64,000 nt of DNA from Anthonomus grandis grandis (taxonomy: Eukaryota; Arthropoda; Insecta; Coleoptera; Curculionidae). The stretch's first letter is position 1, and each line of letters starts with the position of its first letter. The notes beneath the pieces are model-generated. The model worked only from the letters and a program-made list of their open reading frames with translations. It searched no databases and was not told where the DNA came from. The position numbers and the translations under genes were made by a program. The DNA lies in the NCBI RefSeq assembly GCF_022605725.1, contig NC_065564.1, positions 2,024,698 through 2,088,697 on the forward strand, written 5' to 3'. This document shows positions 11,465 through 24,149 of this stretch, in pieces.

Positions 11465-14400
11465 TGTCGGGTGGAAAAAATCTAAATTTTCTCGACACTG
11501 TAGGTTAATTGAAAAACGCTAAAATAGGTGTCTAATGAAATTGATCGAGCAATCTGTACACCAATTTTCAAATGTTTGTCTCTTCTGCTTCTTGAGTTAT
11601 GGACAATTAGCGATTTTCAAAATAAAAAATTGAACTTTTTCCTAAAAATCCAAATTTTCTCGACACCCTGTAGGTTAATTAAAAATCGCTGAAATAGGTG
11701 TCTAATGAAATAAATCGAGCAATCTGTACACTAATTTTCAAATGTTTATCTCTTCTGCTTTTTGAGTTATGGACACTTTGTGATTTTCCAAATAAAAAAA
11801 ATTGAACTTTTCCAAAAAAATCCAATTTTCTCGACACCCTGTAGGTTAATTAAAAAACGCTGAAATAGGTGTCTAATGAAATTAATTGAAGAATCTGTAC
11901 ACCAATTTTCAAATGTTTATCTCTTCTGCTCCTTGAGTTATGGACATTTAGTGATTTTCCAAATAAAAAAATTGAACTTTTTCCAAAAAATCCAATTTTC
12001 TCGACATCCTGTAGGGTAATTAAAAAGTGCTGAAATAGGTGTCTAATGAAATAAATCGAGCAATCTGTACACCAATTTTCAAATGTTTATCTCGTCTATT
12101 TCTTGAGTTATGGACACTTAGTGATTTTCCAAATAAAAAAAATTGAACTTTTTCCAAAAAATCCAAGTTGTCTCAACACCCTGTAGGGTAATTAAAAAAC
12201 GCTGAAATAGGTGTCTAAGGAAATAAATCAAGCAACCTGTACACCAATTTTCAAATGTTTATCACTTCTGCTTCTTGAGTTATGGACACTTAGTGATTTT
12301 CCAAATAAAAAAATTGAACTTTTTCCAAAAAATCCAAATTTTCTCGACACTCTGTGGGGTAATTAAAAAACGCTGAAATAGGTGTCTAATGAAATAAATC
12401 GAGCAATCTGTACACCAATTTTCAAATGTTTATCTCTTCTGCTCCTTGAGTTATGGACATTTAGTGATTTTTCAAATAAAAAAATTGAACTTTTTCCAAA
12501 AAATCCTAATTTTCTCAACACCCTGTAGATTTATTAAAAAACGCTGAAATAGGTGTCTAATGAAATAAATCGAGCAATCTGTACACCAATTTTCAAATGT
12601 TTATCTCTTCTGCTTCTTGAGTTATGGACACTTAGTGATTTTCCAAATAAAAAAATTGAACTTTTTCAAAAAAATCCAAATTTTCTCAACACCCTGTAGG
12701 GTAATTAAAAAACGCTGAAATAGGTGTCTAATGAAATAAATCGAGCAATCTGTACACCAATTTTCAAATGTTTATCTCTTCTGCTTCTTGAGTTATGGAC
12801 ACTTAGTGATTTTCCAAATAAACAAATTGAACTTTTTTCAAAAAATCCAAATTTCCTCGACACCCTGTAGGGTAATTAAAAAACGCTGAAATAGGTGCCT
12901 AATGAAATTAATTGGAGAATCTGTACACCAATTTTCAAATGTTTATCTCTTCTGCTTCTTGAGTTCTGGACACTTAGTGATTTTCCAAATAAAAAAATTG
13001 AACTTTTTCCAAAAAATCCAAATTTTCTCGACACCCTGTAGGTTAATTAAAAAACGCTGAAATAGGTGTCTAATGAAATTAATCGAGCAACCTGTACACC
13101 AATTTTCAAATATTTATCTCTTCTGCTTCTTGAGTTATGGACATTTAGTGATTTTCCAAATAAAAAATTGAACTTTTTCCAAAAAATCCAAATTTTCTCA
13201 ACACCCTATAGGTTAATTAAAAAACGCTGAAATAGGTGTCTAATGAAATTAATCGGGGAATCTGTACACCAATTTTCAAATGTTTATCACTTCTGCTTCT
13301 TGAGTTATGGACATTTAGTGATTTTCCAAATAAAAAACTTTTTCCAAAAAATCCAAATTTTCTCAACACCCTGTAGGTTAATTAAAAAACGCTGAAATAG
13401 GTGTCTAATGAAATTAACCGAGCAACCTGTACACCAATTTTTAAATATTTATCTCTTCTGCTTCTTGAGTTATGGACATTTAGTGATTTTCCAAATAAAA
13501 AATTGAACTTTTTCCAAAAAATCCAAATTTTCTAGACACCCTGTAGGTTAATTAAAAAACGCTGAAATAGGTGTCCAATGAAATAAATCGAGCAATCTGT
13601 ACACCAATTTTCAAATGTTTATCTCTTCTGCTTCTTGAGTTCTGGACACTTAGTGATTTTCCAAATAAAAAAATTGAACTTTTTCCAAAAAATCCAAATT
13701 TTCTCGACACCCTGTAGGTTAATTAAAAAACGCTGAAATAGGTGTCTAATGAAATTAATCGAGCAACCTGTACACCAATTTTCAAATATTTATCTCTTCT
13801 GCTTCTTGAGTTATGGACATTTAGTGATTTTCCAAATAAAAAATTGAACTTTTTCCAAAAAATCCAAATTTTCTCAACACCCTATAGGTTAATTAAAAAA
13901 CGCTGAAATAGGTGTCTAATGAAATTAATCGGGGAATCTGTACACCAATTTTCAAATGTTTATCACTTCTGCTTCTTGAGTTATGGACATTTAGTGATTT
14001 TCCAAATAAAAAACTTTTTCCAAAAAATCCAAATTTTCTCAACACCCTGTAGGTTAATTAAAAAACGCTGAAATAGGTGTCTAATGAAATTAACCGAGCA
14101 ACCTGTACACCAATTTTTAAATATTTATCTCTTCTGCTTCTTGAGTTATGGACATTTAGTGATTTTCCAAATAAAAAATTGAACTTTTTCCAAAAAATCC
14201 AAATTTTCTCGACACCCTGTAGGTTAATTAAAAAACGCTGAAATAGGTGTCCAATGAAATAAATCGAGCAATCTGTACACCAATTTTCAAATGTTTATCT
14301 CTTCTGCTTCTTGAGTTATGGACACTTAGTGATTTTCCAAATAAAAAAATTGAACTTTTTCCAAAAAATCCAAATTTTCTCGACACCCTGTAGGTTAATT

Positions 14401-15190
14401 AAAAAACGCTGAAATAGGTGTCTAATGAAATAAATCCAGCAATCTGTACACCAATTTTCAAATGTTTATCTCTTCTGCTTCTTGAGTTATGGACACTTAG
14501 TGATTTTCCAAATAAAAAAATTGAACTTTTTCCAAAAAATCCAAATTTTCTCGACACCCTGTAGGTTAATTAAAAAACGCTGAAATAGGTGTCTAATGAA
14601 ATTAATCGAGCAACCTGTACACCAATTTTCAAATATTTATCTCTTCTGCTTCTTGAGTTATGGACATTTAGTGATTTTCCAAATAAAAAATTGAACTTTT
14701 TCCAAAAAATCCAAATTTTCTCAACACCCTATAGGTTAATTAAAAAACGCTGAAATAGGTGTCTAATGAAATTAATCGGGGAATCTGTACACCAATTTTC
14801 AAATGTTTATCACTTCTGCTTCTTGAGTTATGACATTTAGTGATTTTCCAAATAAAAAAATTGAACTTTTTCCAAAAAATCCAAATTTTCTCAACACCCT
14901 GTAGGTTAATTAAAAAACGCTGAAATAGGTGTCCAATGAAATAAATCGAGCAATCTGTACACCAATTTTCAAATGTTTATCTCTTCTGCTTCTTGAGTTA
15001 TGGACACTTAGTGATTTTCCAAATAAAAAAATTGAACTTTTTCCAAAAAATCCAAATTTTCTCGACACCCTGTACGTTAATTAAAAAACTCTAAAATAGG
15101 TGTTTAATGAAATTAAGCGAGCAATCTGTACACCAATTTTCAAATGTTTATCACTTCTGCTTGTTGAGTTATGGGCACTTTGTCGTGATC
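11465..15190. repeat. Satellite array A3, ~171-bp monomer, ~22 copies, with higher-order structure
   Basis: The TAGG(G/T)TAATTA landmark recurs at 11501, 11671, 11842, 12012, 12184 and 12355, a period of 170-172 bp, and continues to about 15075. Each monomer reads CTCGACACCCTGTAGGTTAA, an A-run, GCTGAAATAGGTGTCTAATG, CTGTACACCAATTTTCAAAT, TCTTCTGCTTCTTGAGTTAT and GGACAYTTAGTGATTTTCC. Between about 13020 and 14380 monomer variants recur as a block of four (~676 bp): ACACCCTATA occurs at 13201, 13877 and 14724, and a short deletion after CCAAATAAAAAACTTTTT occurs at about 13326 and 14002. The first and last copies are the most diverged. The longest near-identical stretches indicate recent unequal exchange. 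Confidence 0.97.
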
Positions 15191-16194
15191 CACTTTCCTC
15201 TTTCATCCTGTACGTTATATTACAAATTCCTTCCATAGAAAGTTGTCTGCAAATCCCCCAAACACAATAGCAATTATTTCCATGTCACCTGGTACTTTAC
15301 TTATCCTTACATAACCCCCAAGCTAGTCGTGCTCCCCCTCACAACATCGTAACATTCAAAAACCGTAATTATTAAGGGAAAACCTCAGAACAAAATACAC
15401 ACGCTCGCGGGACCTTAAGAGGGTGATAAACCCCGAAATTACCTTTAAAACGTTTGCATAATAAATACTAACATGGCAAGTTCTCAAATGGCCATCATTA
15501 ATAAATTGTATACGTATGTGGGCTTCGTATTAATAACTTATATGTCTCGGACTTCAGTATCTACTGTGCAATAATGCCCATATTTATGTATGAATGGAGC
15601 ATTCACCGGGGGCCAAGTAAGGAATCCCCGCTTCCTGCTGATAGATTTTAATTAATTTCGCAATTTGCGTCTTGTCCGATCAGTCTCCGGGATTAATTAA
15701 TTGTTTGGGTTTTTTTTACCGCCAAAGGACCATTGCCCAGAAACGGTGAAGAAAGGCACCTGGACCGCTATTAAAATCCACTTTCTAGTCTAGGAACGGC
15801 GATATGAAGAAGATATCGCGCAGGGGCGAGAAAATTACAGGTTTTTTCGTGTGCTAATTGATGGAGATATCGACGCATATGCCTCGGATAGGTGTTACTA
15901 GCCCCCGGGGGCCATCGCAACTTAATTAGAATATCGGGGCTGATTTATCGGCCAAAGACGATAATTTATTCTGAAAAGTTAATTTCGCAGATATATTAAG
16001 CGGAGGCACGGTAGCCGATCATATAACATATACAGGCCGTCATAGTTTATTTATGCGATCCATGATTTGTATGTGAATCAGTCCTAGGAATTACTTTTAG
16101 ATCTGGGTAGGTTCTGATCCAGGCTTCTCACAATAGAGAGAGAGAGAGAGATTCACCTTTGGTACTATTCATTATGTGCTCCAACTAACGTACT
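15191..16194. other. AT-rich spacer without a gene
   Basis: I see no coding signal. The spacer contains a perfect GC palindrome GCCCCCGGGGGC at 15901-15912 and a short (AG)n run at 16135-16151 just before array A4. Confidence 0.55.
16135..16151. repeat. (AG)n microsatellite
   Basis: This is a run of about eight AG dinucleotides seen directly. Confidence 0.9.
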
Positions 16195-16760
16195 CTGTCC
16201 CACCATGAAGTCATCTACATACTTACATTACTGCATCTCTATATTTCAATGAGTATTTTCCTAAATATCTCGCTCCATATTTCGTCGCTTAGCAAGACTC
16301 TCCGAGGAACTATTTTATTCCAATCAAGGAATTGTATAAGTCCGACCATGAAGTCATCTACATACTTACATTACTGCATCTCTAAATTTCTAAGTGCCGA
16401 AATTCGCAGCAGTGTTGGAATATTATAAACGAGTATAAGTTCGACCATGAAATCATCTACATACATACATATACGGCATCGCTATATTTCAATGAGTGTT
16501 TTACTTAATATCTCGCTCCGTATTTCATCGCTTAGCAAGACTCTCCGAGGAACTAATTTATTCCAATCAAGGAATTTTATAAATCCGACCATGAAGTCAT
16601 CTACATAGATTCATATGCATAATCTCTATATTTCAATCAGTATAATATCGCTCCATATCTCGTTACTTGACAAACCTGCAAGGAACTATATAAGTTCCAC
16701 CATGAAGTCATCTACATACATTCATACACTACTGCATCTCTAAAGTTCTAAGTAAGTGCC
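16195..16760. repeat. Tandem array A4, composite ~243-bp unit
   Basis: The landmark ACCATGAAGTCATCTACATA occurs at 16202, 16345, 16444, 16588 and 16699. The alternating spacings of 143, 99, 144 and 111 bp show a two-part unit of about 243 bp. The long half contains TTTCAATGAGT and CTCCGAGGAACTA; the short half contains AAGTGCC and GGAATA(A/T)TATAAACGA. The core AAGTCATCTACATA resembles motifs in arrays A5, A10 and A11. Confidence 0.88.
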
Positions 16761-17278
16761 AAAATCCGCAGGAGTGTCGGAATAATATAAACGACATACG
16801 ATAAAGGAAACTCTTAGTGCCTTGCTTCCACTCCCAAGTGTTTCCCATTAGCAGACGACCCTCACCAACGCTTGACATCATCAGTAGAATCAATGACTTG
16901 CTTGTCAACTGTTCTACTGATCTGACAAAATTAAAAGTGGTCTTAAAGGAGGATGGCACTTCTGCAAATATTCCTCTCCATATTCCTGATTCAGCATTGG
17001 AAGATGTCTAAGAGTACTCAAGAGCTTATTCCAGGCACTCAATGTGATTTAGATTCCTGTAATAAAAGTCTTAAATTGCTTCCAAAATTTCATAAGGTTA
17101 CTTATTGTCTGGGCGTTGTTTAAGGAGTATTTAGAAAATTATTTCAGGTAATAAAGTCACTTAAATTCCAGGAATAAAATACTGAACCTTGTTCAAAAAG
17201 TAATTAACCAGTCATAGGAAACAGTAATATTTCCTCATGTCTAAAAAGTTCATTAAGTCCATAAAGGAGACCATTTAA

Positions 17279-17533
17279 TTTCTCACAGATATTACTTCTA
17301 TCCACCATGTCAAAAATCATATAGAAACTGGTGAAAACTCGTATGCTGTCTTTTATGCTATGTACCATCTTCTTCAAGACTTGTACTTCCATATCAATGA
17401 TGGGAGAAATTCGGCACCAGTTTTCTGTGATCTGTCAAAAGGTTTCGACTGTGTTAGTCATGACATCCTGATAAGGAAGCTTCATCTTCATGGTTTTCTT
17501 CATTCTCTTAATCTGTGGGCATTACTGGACTGA
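17279..17533 (+). mobile_element. Decayed non-LTR retrotransposon (LINE) reverse-transcriptase fragment
   Basis: Translation of the frame from 17279 to the TGA at 17531 gives about 84 residues of the palm region of a LINE reverse transcriptase. The diagnostic core FCDLSKGFDCVSHDIL (17423-17470) is RT motif A, with the catalytic aspartate in F-x-D-L-S-K-x-F-D. It is preceded by a HINDGRNSAPV linker and followed by IRKL, as in jockey/CR1-like insect elements, where an alanine normally occupies the position of the glycine in SKGFD. An in-frame TAA lies immediately upstream, and the frame ends before motif B and the YxDD box, so the copy is truncated at both ends. The open frame 16817-17011 upstream has no recognised LINE domain. 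The fragment cannot be functional. Confidence 0.85.
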
Positions 17534-18539
17534 GATTCTCTCCATAAGGTCATCCTGGAGGATCTTTAGATGGTAAAAAAGTGGTGCGACTCTAATTCAC
17601 TTACATCGAATCCAACGAAAACCAATTTGTTAAAAACACGTTGGCGTTAGATAACAATATAAGGCGATATATTATTTAGGACCCACCGCCATTGCGTTTT
17701 TTTCATTTATTCCGAATATGAACAACACGCGGAAGTAATTCGTGAATTAAAAAGTTCAGCCGCGCCACCCCTGTGAGGGTCATACGTGAGTGAGTAGGCA
17801 GAGGGCGCGGTCGTCATGGTTACGCGTCCAAAAGAGGGTGAGTCGCAAGAGGGTGGTGGGGGCGAGACGCGAATGGCGGATGTTCTATTGTTTTTTTTTT
17901 ATCGCGTGTATGTGTGTTCGCCTTTCATTTGTTTAATTATTAAGTGCCTTATACTCCTCACGGAGAATTGCTCCGACTGGGAGGACATCATTCATTTCCC
18001 TCCTCCTCCTACCCCCCATCCCGACTCTTTTTTGCCGAAAAATCAGATTAACAAGCTGCAAATGAGAAAAAAGGATTAAAAAAAGAACCCTCAGGGGCGT
18101 TTTCTGTCTTTAAACGTTTTCCACGGGAAATACGCGAAAATCATTTGGCGCCTTCCGATTTAATCCGATCAATTCGACGCTTCCAGCTGAAATGCCTTGA
18201 TTGCTTCAATAATAAACGGAATAGGAAAATTTTTTTTTCTATGTCGTGTCTTTATATAAATACGTCGGGGTAATGACCATAGTAAACGTCTCTCACTATA
18301 AAATTAAATACGTCGTAATAATGACGATCATCTGTTGGGCGATACAAAAGTATCGAGGAGCAGGTGTCCATCGGGTGTCTAGTTGACCGCTACATAAACT
18401 GTCGTGGGTGCAATTTAACACAGTAATACCACAATAATAAATAGAGACACTGTTTCCAAGGGATGTCTAAATTTCTTTTACTGCTCGAATCAAATCTGGA
18501 AGCTTAATCTTTAATTAGCAAGAGCGTTGACCCTGGATT
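17534..18539. other. Spacer without a supportable gene
   Basis: The plus frame 17816-18079 starts in a GC-richer patch but turns into low-complexity Pro/Phe sequence with no motif. Nothing else is seen before array A5. Confidence 0.5.
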
Positions 18540-19500
18540 GCCATTTCTTCATGCACAGCCATAAAGTCGTCCAAATATATTACCAGTCATAGATACTGGT
18601 TGCTTCAAGGAATCACTAGATGTCTGACCAAGGAGTGGTTAAACCTTGAACTTCATTTCCTATTCATTCAAGGATCTACTGACGCTCTGACTCTTAGAGC
18701 CTCTAGTTCTAGTCCCACTGTGCTAGTATCTTCAGGAGATCCGTGGATTCTCTTGCACAGAAAACTTCCTTGACTGCACAAACGAAATTCAGAATCTTAG
18801 CCTTCAGTCAGCTTGAGTCCTAGCCATGGACTGTCGTTTCTTTAAGCCCAGCCTAAAAATCTTCCCATTCTTAAATCATCTACATAGTGGCTGCTACAAG
18901 GGATCACCAGACTTCTGCCGAAGCACTGGTCAAGCGCTTGCCTCTCCAATGATCGTCAGATGTCTGGCTGACTCCTTGTAGCAGCCACTATGTGGATGAC
19001 TTAAGATCCGACCTTGCCCACCATTCTTAAGTCATCCACATAGTGGCTGCTACAAGGGATCACCAGACATCTGACGAAGCATTGGTCAAGCCTTGAGCTT
19101 CGTTTCCTCTTCATTCAAAAATCTACTGATGTTCTGACTCCTAGAGCCTCTAGTCCTAGTTGCTCTTTGTCCCCCATTCTTAAGTCATCCACATAGTGGC
19201 TGCTACAAGGGATCATCAGACTTCTGACGAAGTATTGGTCAAGCCTTGAGCTTCGTTTCCTCTTCATTCAAGAATCTACCGATGCTCTGACTTCTAGTGC
19301 CTCTAGTCCTAGTTCCACCTTGCCCCCCATTCTTAAGTCATCCACATAGTGGCTGCTACAAGGGATCACCAGACTTCTGACGAAGCACTGGTCAAGCCTT
19401 AAGCTTCATTCAAGGATCTACTGATGCTCTGACTCTTAGAGCCTCTAGTTCTAGTCCCACTTCACCAGTATCTTCAGGAGAACCGTAGATTTGTTGACAC
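18540..19500. repeat. Tandem array A5, ~153-bp monomer with an inverted unit
   Basis: The landmark CCATTCTTAAGTCATCCACA occurs at 19021, 19174 and 19327 (153-bp spacing), with a variant at about 18864 and a diverged edge copy at 18545-18600. Monomers carry GTGGCTGCTACAAGGGATCA and TCTACTGATGCTCTGACTC. One stretch (about 18935-19006) is an inverted copy. The first and last copies share a longer tail (GTATCTTCAGGAGAWCCGTR at about 18727-18745 and 19470-19490) that the inner 153-bp copies lack. This suggests the short units expanded inside an older, longer unit. Confidence 0.9.
18974..19057. repeat. Perfect 33-bp inverted repeat (potential cruciform)
   Basis: The left arm 18974-19006 is the exact reverse complement of the right arm 19025-19057, with an 18-nt loop. 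Imperfect complementarity continues outward for roughly 40 bp more: GACATCTGACGA-type sequence is on both sides. It arises from a head-to-head A5 monomer pair. Confidence 0.95.
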
Positions 19501-20519
19501 AATGACCTGAATTCCTATGAGCCAGTAATGGTGAGGCTCACTTTACTTTTGTGCCGTAGAATTTCGAGGAAGGGTGTCTTAGGGCTCTCTCACAGACTGT
19601 GATCTGTAACCTTGTGGAAATCAACACTGGCCTGACGAGATCCGAAAGGTCGAAACTAAAACCGAAAGATATCTTAGGAGTGAAGGAAAACCGCCTTTTA
19701 TATGCTTAAGTTTTAGTCGCCAGTTATTGGGTTTTTCTTCTTTATTTTTTAGGTCAAGATGGCAGCTCGAAGGCAATTTCTCTCTTAAATAAGCAACAAA
19801 ACCTCAATGTGTGTCTCTCCCTTTGGCAGAAGGGGAGGACGATATTACGAAAATACCTTTCCACCAGAAAATACATAAATAATTAAAGAATAAAAGTGGA
19901 TGACGCAGATGCGAGGAGCGTCGGTCGTCGAGGGGGAAATCGTCGTCGAAATATTAAAAAAAAATTCCTTCGCCGATATTATTATTTGTAGCATTCGTGT
20001 TTCGAGCAAGTCGATGGGTCGGTACCGCGAGGAAAAATCTCCGAAATTTCCCCGGTTCACCTGCCCGAAAATAATAAAAAATAATTACGCACTGCCTTAC
20101 ATGGTATATAGCGAGTAATTAAATGCCAGTGAGAAAGAGCAAAAAAATAAACTAATTTGTATAAATTGGGCTTCACATGTCCCTCCGTGGCCAGGTGAAT
20201 AATACAATTACATAAGAAAAATTATTGTCACGCGTGCACCTGTTCGATTTTTTTTCTGAATGTCTTTCTTTCTCTCTCCTCTACCGTCACCCGAAACTCC
20301 ATTTCCATTTTCTTTATTCTTCGGCAGGGAGAAATTGAAATGGACAGGGCACAATGGAAACGGAATCGAATACATTATAACCTGGAAGGCGCGAGGCGAA
20401 TTTAACAGAAGCCGAAATGTATGGATCCCGAATCTTTATTATAAATTTAAAAAGTGTTTGGCTGCTGCGGCACAGGCCCGTAACTCGTATTATTATTACT
20501 TTCAGACACTTCAAACGTA
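19501..20519. other. AT-rich spacer
   Basis: The frames 19845-20060, 19900-20118, 20260-20541 and 20314-20529 overlap on opposite strands and have no domain. No gene is supported. Confidence 0.5.
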
Positions 20520-21120
20520 CATATTTCAAAATTTATTATAGTTATTAAATAGTTATATGGCAGTTGTTTATAGCCACTGAGGTCCTGTAATGGGATCGCT
20601 TTAAATGATTGCTTTATCTCGTTCCAGTCAAAAGTTATCCAAAGAAACGTCCAGTCAGACAGTTGGGGACCTAACTGACTTAAGCCAAATTTAAAAAATT
20701 CATTTTTTAAAAACTATAATAGGTATAAAATAGTTATTTGAAAGTTTTTTATAGCTAGTGAGGTCCTTTGTCGGAATCACTTCGATTTATTTCTCAATAT
20801 CATTCTGTTCAAAAGTCATCTAGAAAAATGTCGAGCCAGCCGATTGGAGACGTAACTGACCTGAGAGAAATTTCAAATATTCATATCTCAAAAACTATAA
20901 TAGTTACAGAATAGTTATTTGACACTTATTTAAAGCTAGGAAGGTCCTTTATCAGGAATTACTCGAATCAGAGCTCCATTTTGTTCCAGTAAGTAGTTAT
21001 CCAGGAAAATCTGGAGCGACTCGGTTTGGAATGAGACTATGCTGAGTCAAATTTTAAAAATTCATAGTTCTATTCCAGTTATAGTAACGAGATCGTTGCA
21101 TGATAGTTTTTATCGCTAGT
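20520..21120. repeat. Tandem array A6, ~181-bp family, orientation 1
   Basis: About three copies carry AAAACTATAATAG (about 20530, 20710 and 20890), GCTAGTGAGGTCCT, AGTTATCC, and a TCGAGCCAGC or related sequence. Read on the reverse complement, the order and spacing match arrays A7 and A8, so this is the same family inverted. Confidence 0.85.
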
Positions 21121-22394
21121 TAGATGTACTAATGGGATAGTGACATCAGTGGCGTGACGTCCTAATGCTACCAATGCCAAGATTTCTTTAACAGAACACA
21201 CATCCAATTAAATTTATCCTCCGGGTCAAAAAAAGGGGGATAATGAAATAATTACGCTCGTTCTCCAAAGCCCATCAACGGACCCCGCTCAAACCTCCTT
21301 TATTAAATCATTAATTCTTTTTATTCCCCGGGTCGGTCATTTCAAGCTAATTAACCGGAATAAAGTTCCTTTTTTTTTGTTGTCCTCTTTCGAGTGTTAA
21401 TCCCTAACGATTCGGCCCTCGGGGCTCACGTTTCCTTCCTTTCTATATAAATAAATATGGTTCATATATATAATCATCTTAATCCGAGCTTAAAAAAGCA
21501 ATTTCGCGAATTAAACAGGCGAGAAGATGGAGTATGGTGTAGCTGTGTGCTGTAGCTGACAGTCGGGGGATGAAAAATGGCTCTGGAAGAATGAGGCGAG
21601 GTGAGAAGGGGGCCTAGTTTAATAACGATTGATGACATTCGAATATTAGGGGTGTCACATTTCAGGAGATAAAAAAAAAATCTTCCGAGAAAAAAACCGT
21701 TGACCCTCCCATTTGCTTACCCATCCTCCCCAGAACAATACGAACGTACGAGGGGGATCTTTTTGATTCCGAGGGGGTGGAGGGTTGATCGATAAGCCAT
21801 AGACGCCCCCCGGAAGCCATCGTCGGCGTCGTGACGCGGGGGCCATGATGCTTTTTTTTCTCTTCCATGTTTAGGCTCGTATATGCTAAATTCGTTCTCT
21901 CAGTCCGTGCCTGGATATGTCTTATTGGAAAAAAAAGGGAAATTCGGTAAGAGCCCGAAAACGTCGACTTCAATCGGATTATCGGAATAATATTTTCGGT
22001 GACGGGGAAAACCCTGACAGGACAGAGGGATGGAGAAATGGGGGAGCAGGAACGTATCAGCGCCAATAATTCCTGCCCTGTGATTAAACCGTACCATTAA
22101 ATTAATTATTTTTAATCCGTCTACGATTATCCGGTACACAAAATACGTCGACGATTTCCGTGCCCCGTCCCGCAATCAAAATTCAGATATGGTTAAAGAT
22201 AATGGCCGATCTATTTATGAGGCTAAAAAGGTCTGCGTGCCGGCTTAATATTAAATTTTAATCAAGACAAAATACAATGAAGACGGTAATTGATAGTGGC
22301 CCGCTTTTCGGGTTTAATTTTTTTTGTTTCAGATCGGTATCGTCCGTTACCAGCTCGTTATCATAAATAGTACATGAGTCAGGGTTTAGGAGTT
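21121..22394. other. Spacer between inverted arrays A6 and A7
   Basis: CAGTGGCGTGACGT at 21147 resembles the terminal motif discussed for 39567-40488, but no partner end is visible. Overlapping minus frames at 21655-22175 have no recognised domain. Confidence 0.45.
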
Positions 22395-23400
22395 GAAGGG
22401 CCAATGTTGTTCCATCATATTTTAATAAAATTAGTTGGTATCAAACCGGTTTTAGCTCGACATTTTCATGGATAACTTTTCACCGCAAGAAAATAGAGCT
22501 GTGATTTAAAAAAGTCTCAGTAGAGAGCCTTAATGGCTATAAATAACTATAATGAAACTATTTTGTAACTATAATAGTTTACGAAATACGAGTCTTTGAA
22601 ATTTCGTTGAAGTCAGTTACCACTCCAACCAGCTGGGTCAACATTTTTCTGGATAACTTTCTACTGGAATGAAATAGAGGCGTGATTCAAAGAAGTCCTA
22701 ATATAGGGTCTTACTAGCTATAACTAACTATAATAAAACTATTTTGTAACTGTAACAGTTATTGAAATATGAATTTTTGAAATTTTGATAAGGTCAGTTA
22801 CACCTTCAAGCAGTTGGCTCGACATTTTTCTGGATAACTCTCTACTGGAAGAAAATAGAGCTGGGATTCAAATAAGTCCTAATAAAGGGGCTTACTAGCT
22901 ATAAATAACTATGATAGAACTATTTTGTAACTATAACAGTTTATAAAATACGAATTTTTGAAATTTCCCTAAAGTCACTCAGCTCGTCAACCAGCTGGGT
23001 CAACATTTTTCTTGATAACTTTCTACTGGAACGAAATAGAGCTTTGATTTTAAGAAGTCTTGGTAAAAGACCTTCTTAGCTATAAATAACTGTAATAAAA
23101 CTATTTTGTAACTATAACAGTTTATAAAATACGAATTTTTGAAATTTCGCTAAAGTCAGTGAGCTTTTCAACCAGCTGGGTCAACATTTTTCTGGATAAC
23201 TTTCTACTGGAATGAAATTAAGCTTTGATTTAAAGAGGTCCTGGTAAAAGGCCTCACTATCTATACACAACTATAACAAAATATTTTTTAACTATAATAG
23301 TTTATGAATGACAAGTCCTTGAAATTTCTTTAAAGTCAATTACCTCCCAAACCAGCTGGCTCAACATTCCTCAGAATAACTTCTCACTGGAAAGTAGAAC
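22395..23400. repeat. Tandem array A7, ~181-bp family, orientation 2
   Basis: The landmark TGGATAACTTTCTACTGGAA and close variants occur at about 22470, 22651, 22832, 23012 and 23194, a spacing of 180-181 bp. Each unit also carries CAACCAGCTGGGTCAACATT and AACTATTTTGTAACTATAAT. This is the reverse orientation of A6 and the same orientation as A8. Confidence 0.93.
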
Positions 23401-24149
23401 GACTACAATATAATATAAATTTGCAGGGATATTTCATCCCCTCAATATTCAATTACTAAGGTAAACACATGCTCTCCATCAAGGGTAAGAAATCGACTCC
23501 ATTTTACGTCCTTAAATAATTTATATCCCCGGGGAGCTACTTAGGCGTACTCCCCCCGCTCCCGCGTCCTAATTGCCTTGTATGCAAACAGATCTTATTA
23601 CTTAGGGAGAGCTTACTAAGAAATCGAAGAAAAAAAAAGATGTACGTGTACGTAACATAATCTTCTCTCCTCTCTAACGGTTTAAATCGACAAGTGCATC
23701 TCCGAATGACCTCGACCTGCCCAGATATGGGCGCGGTACCACAAGCTTGTACGACCACAACTCGTTTATTTATATAAGAAGATATTACGTTACCGCAACA
23801 CGGTGATCTATGGTCGCCTTTATGGCTTTAACGGTTTTACCATTTTCATGTGGTGGATTTTCTTTTTTTATTATTTTTTCCATCCTAATTTATATGTAAC
23901 GAAGCAAGCAATCAGGCCTCGCACACATTCTGGCCTGTGTATACATGTATCTCAAGGCGTGCACCGACTAATTAGTAATTAGAGCTAAATATCAATTTCC
24001 GGATGGGCGGGGAACGTACCCACCCCCCATCTGGGGGTGCATTTACATACTGACCGTTGTACAGTGGTGTAATTAGAAAATTGTATAGGTAAATGTGATC
24101 GTTTAAGGTTTATGTAACACATGTCGGGCGTCTGAGAGGGTTCTGTTAC

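Noticed and set aside
21147..21160. CAGTGGCGTGACGT as an element end next to A6
   Set aside because: It points away from A6 in the wrong orientation, and no partner end is visible.
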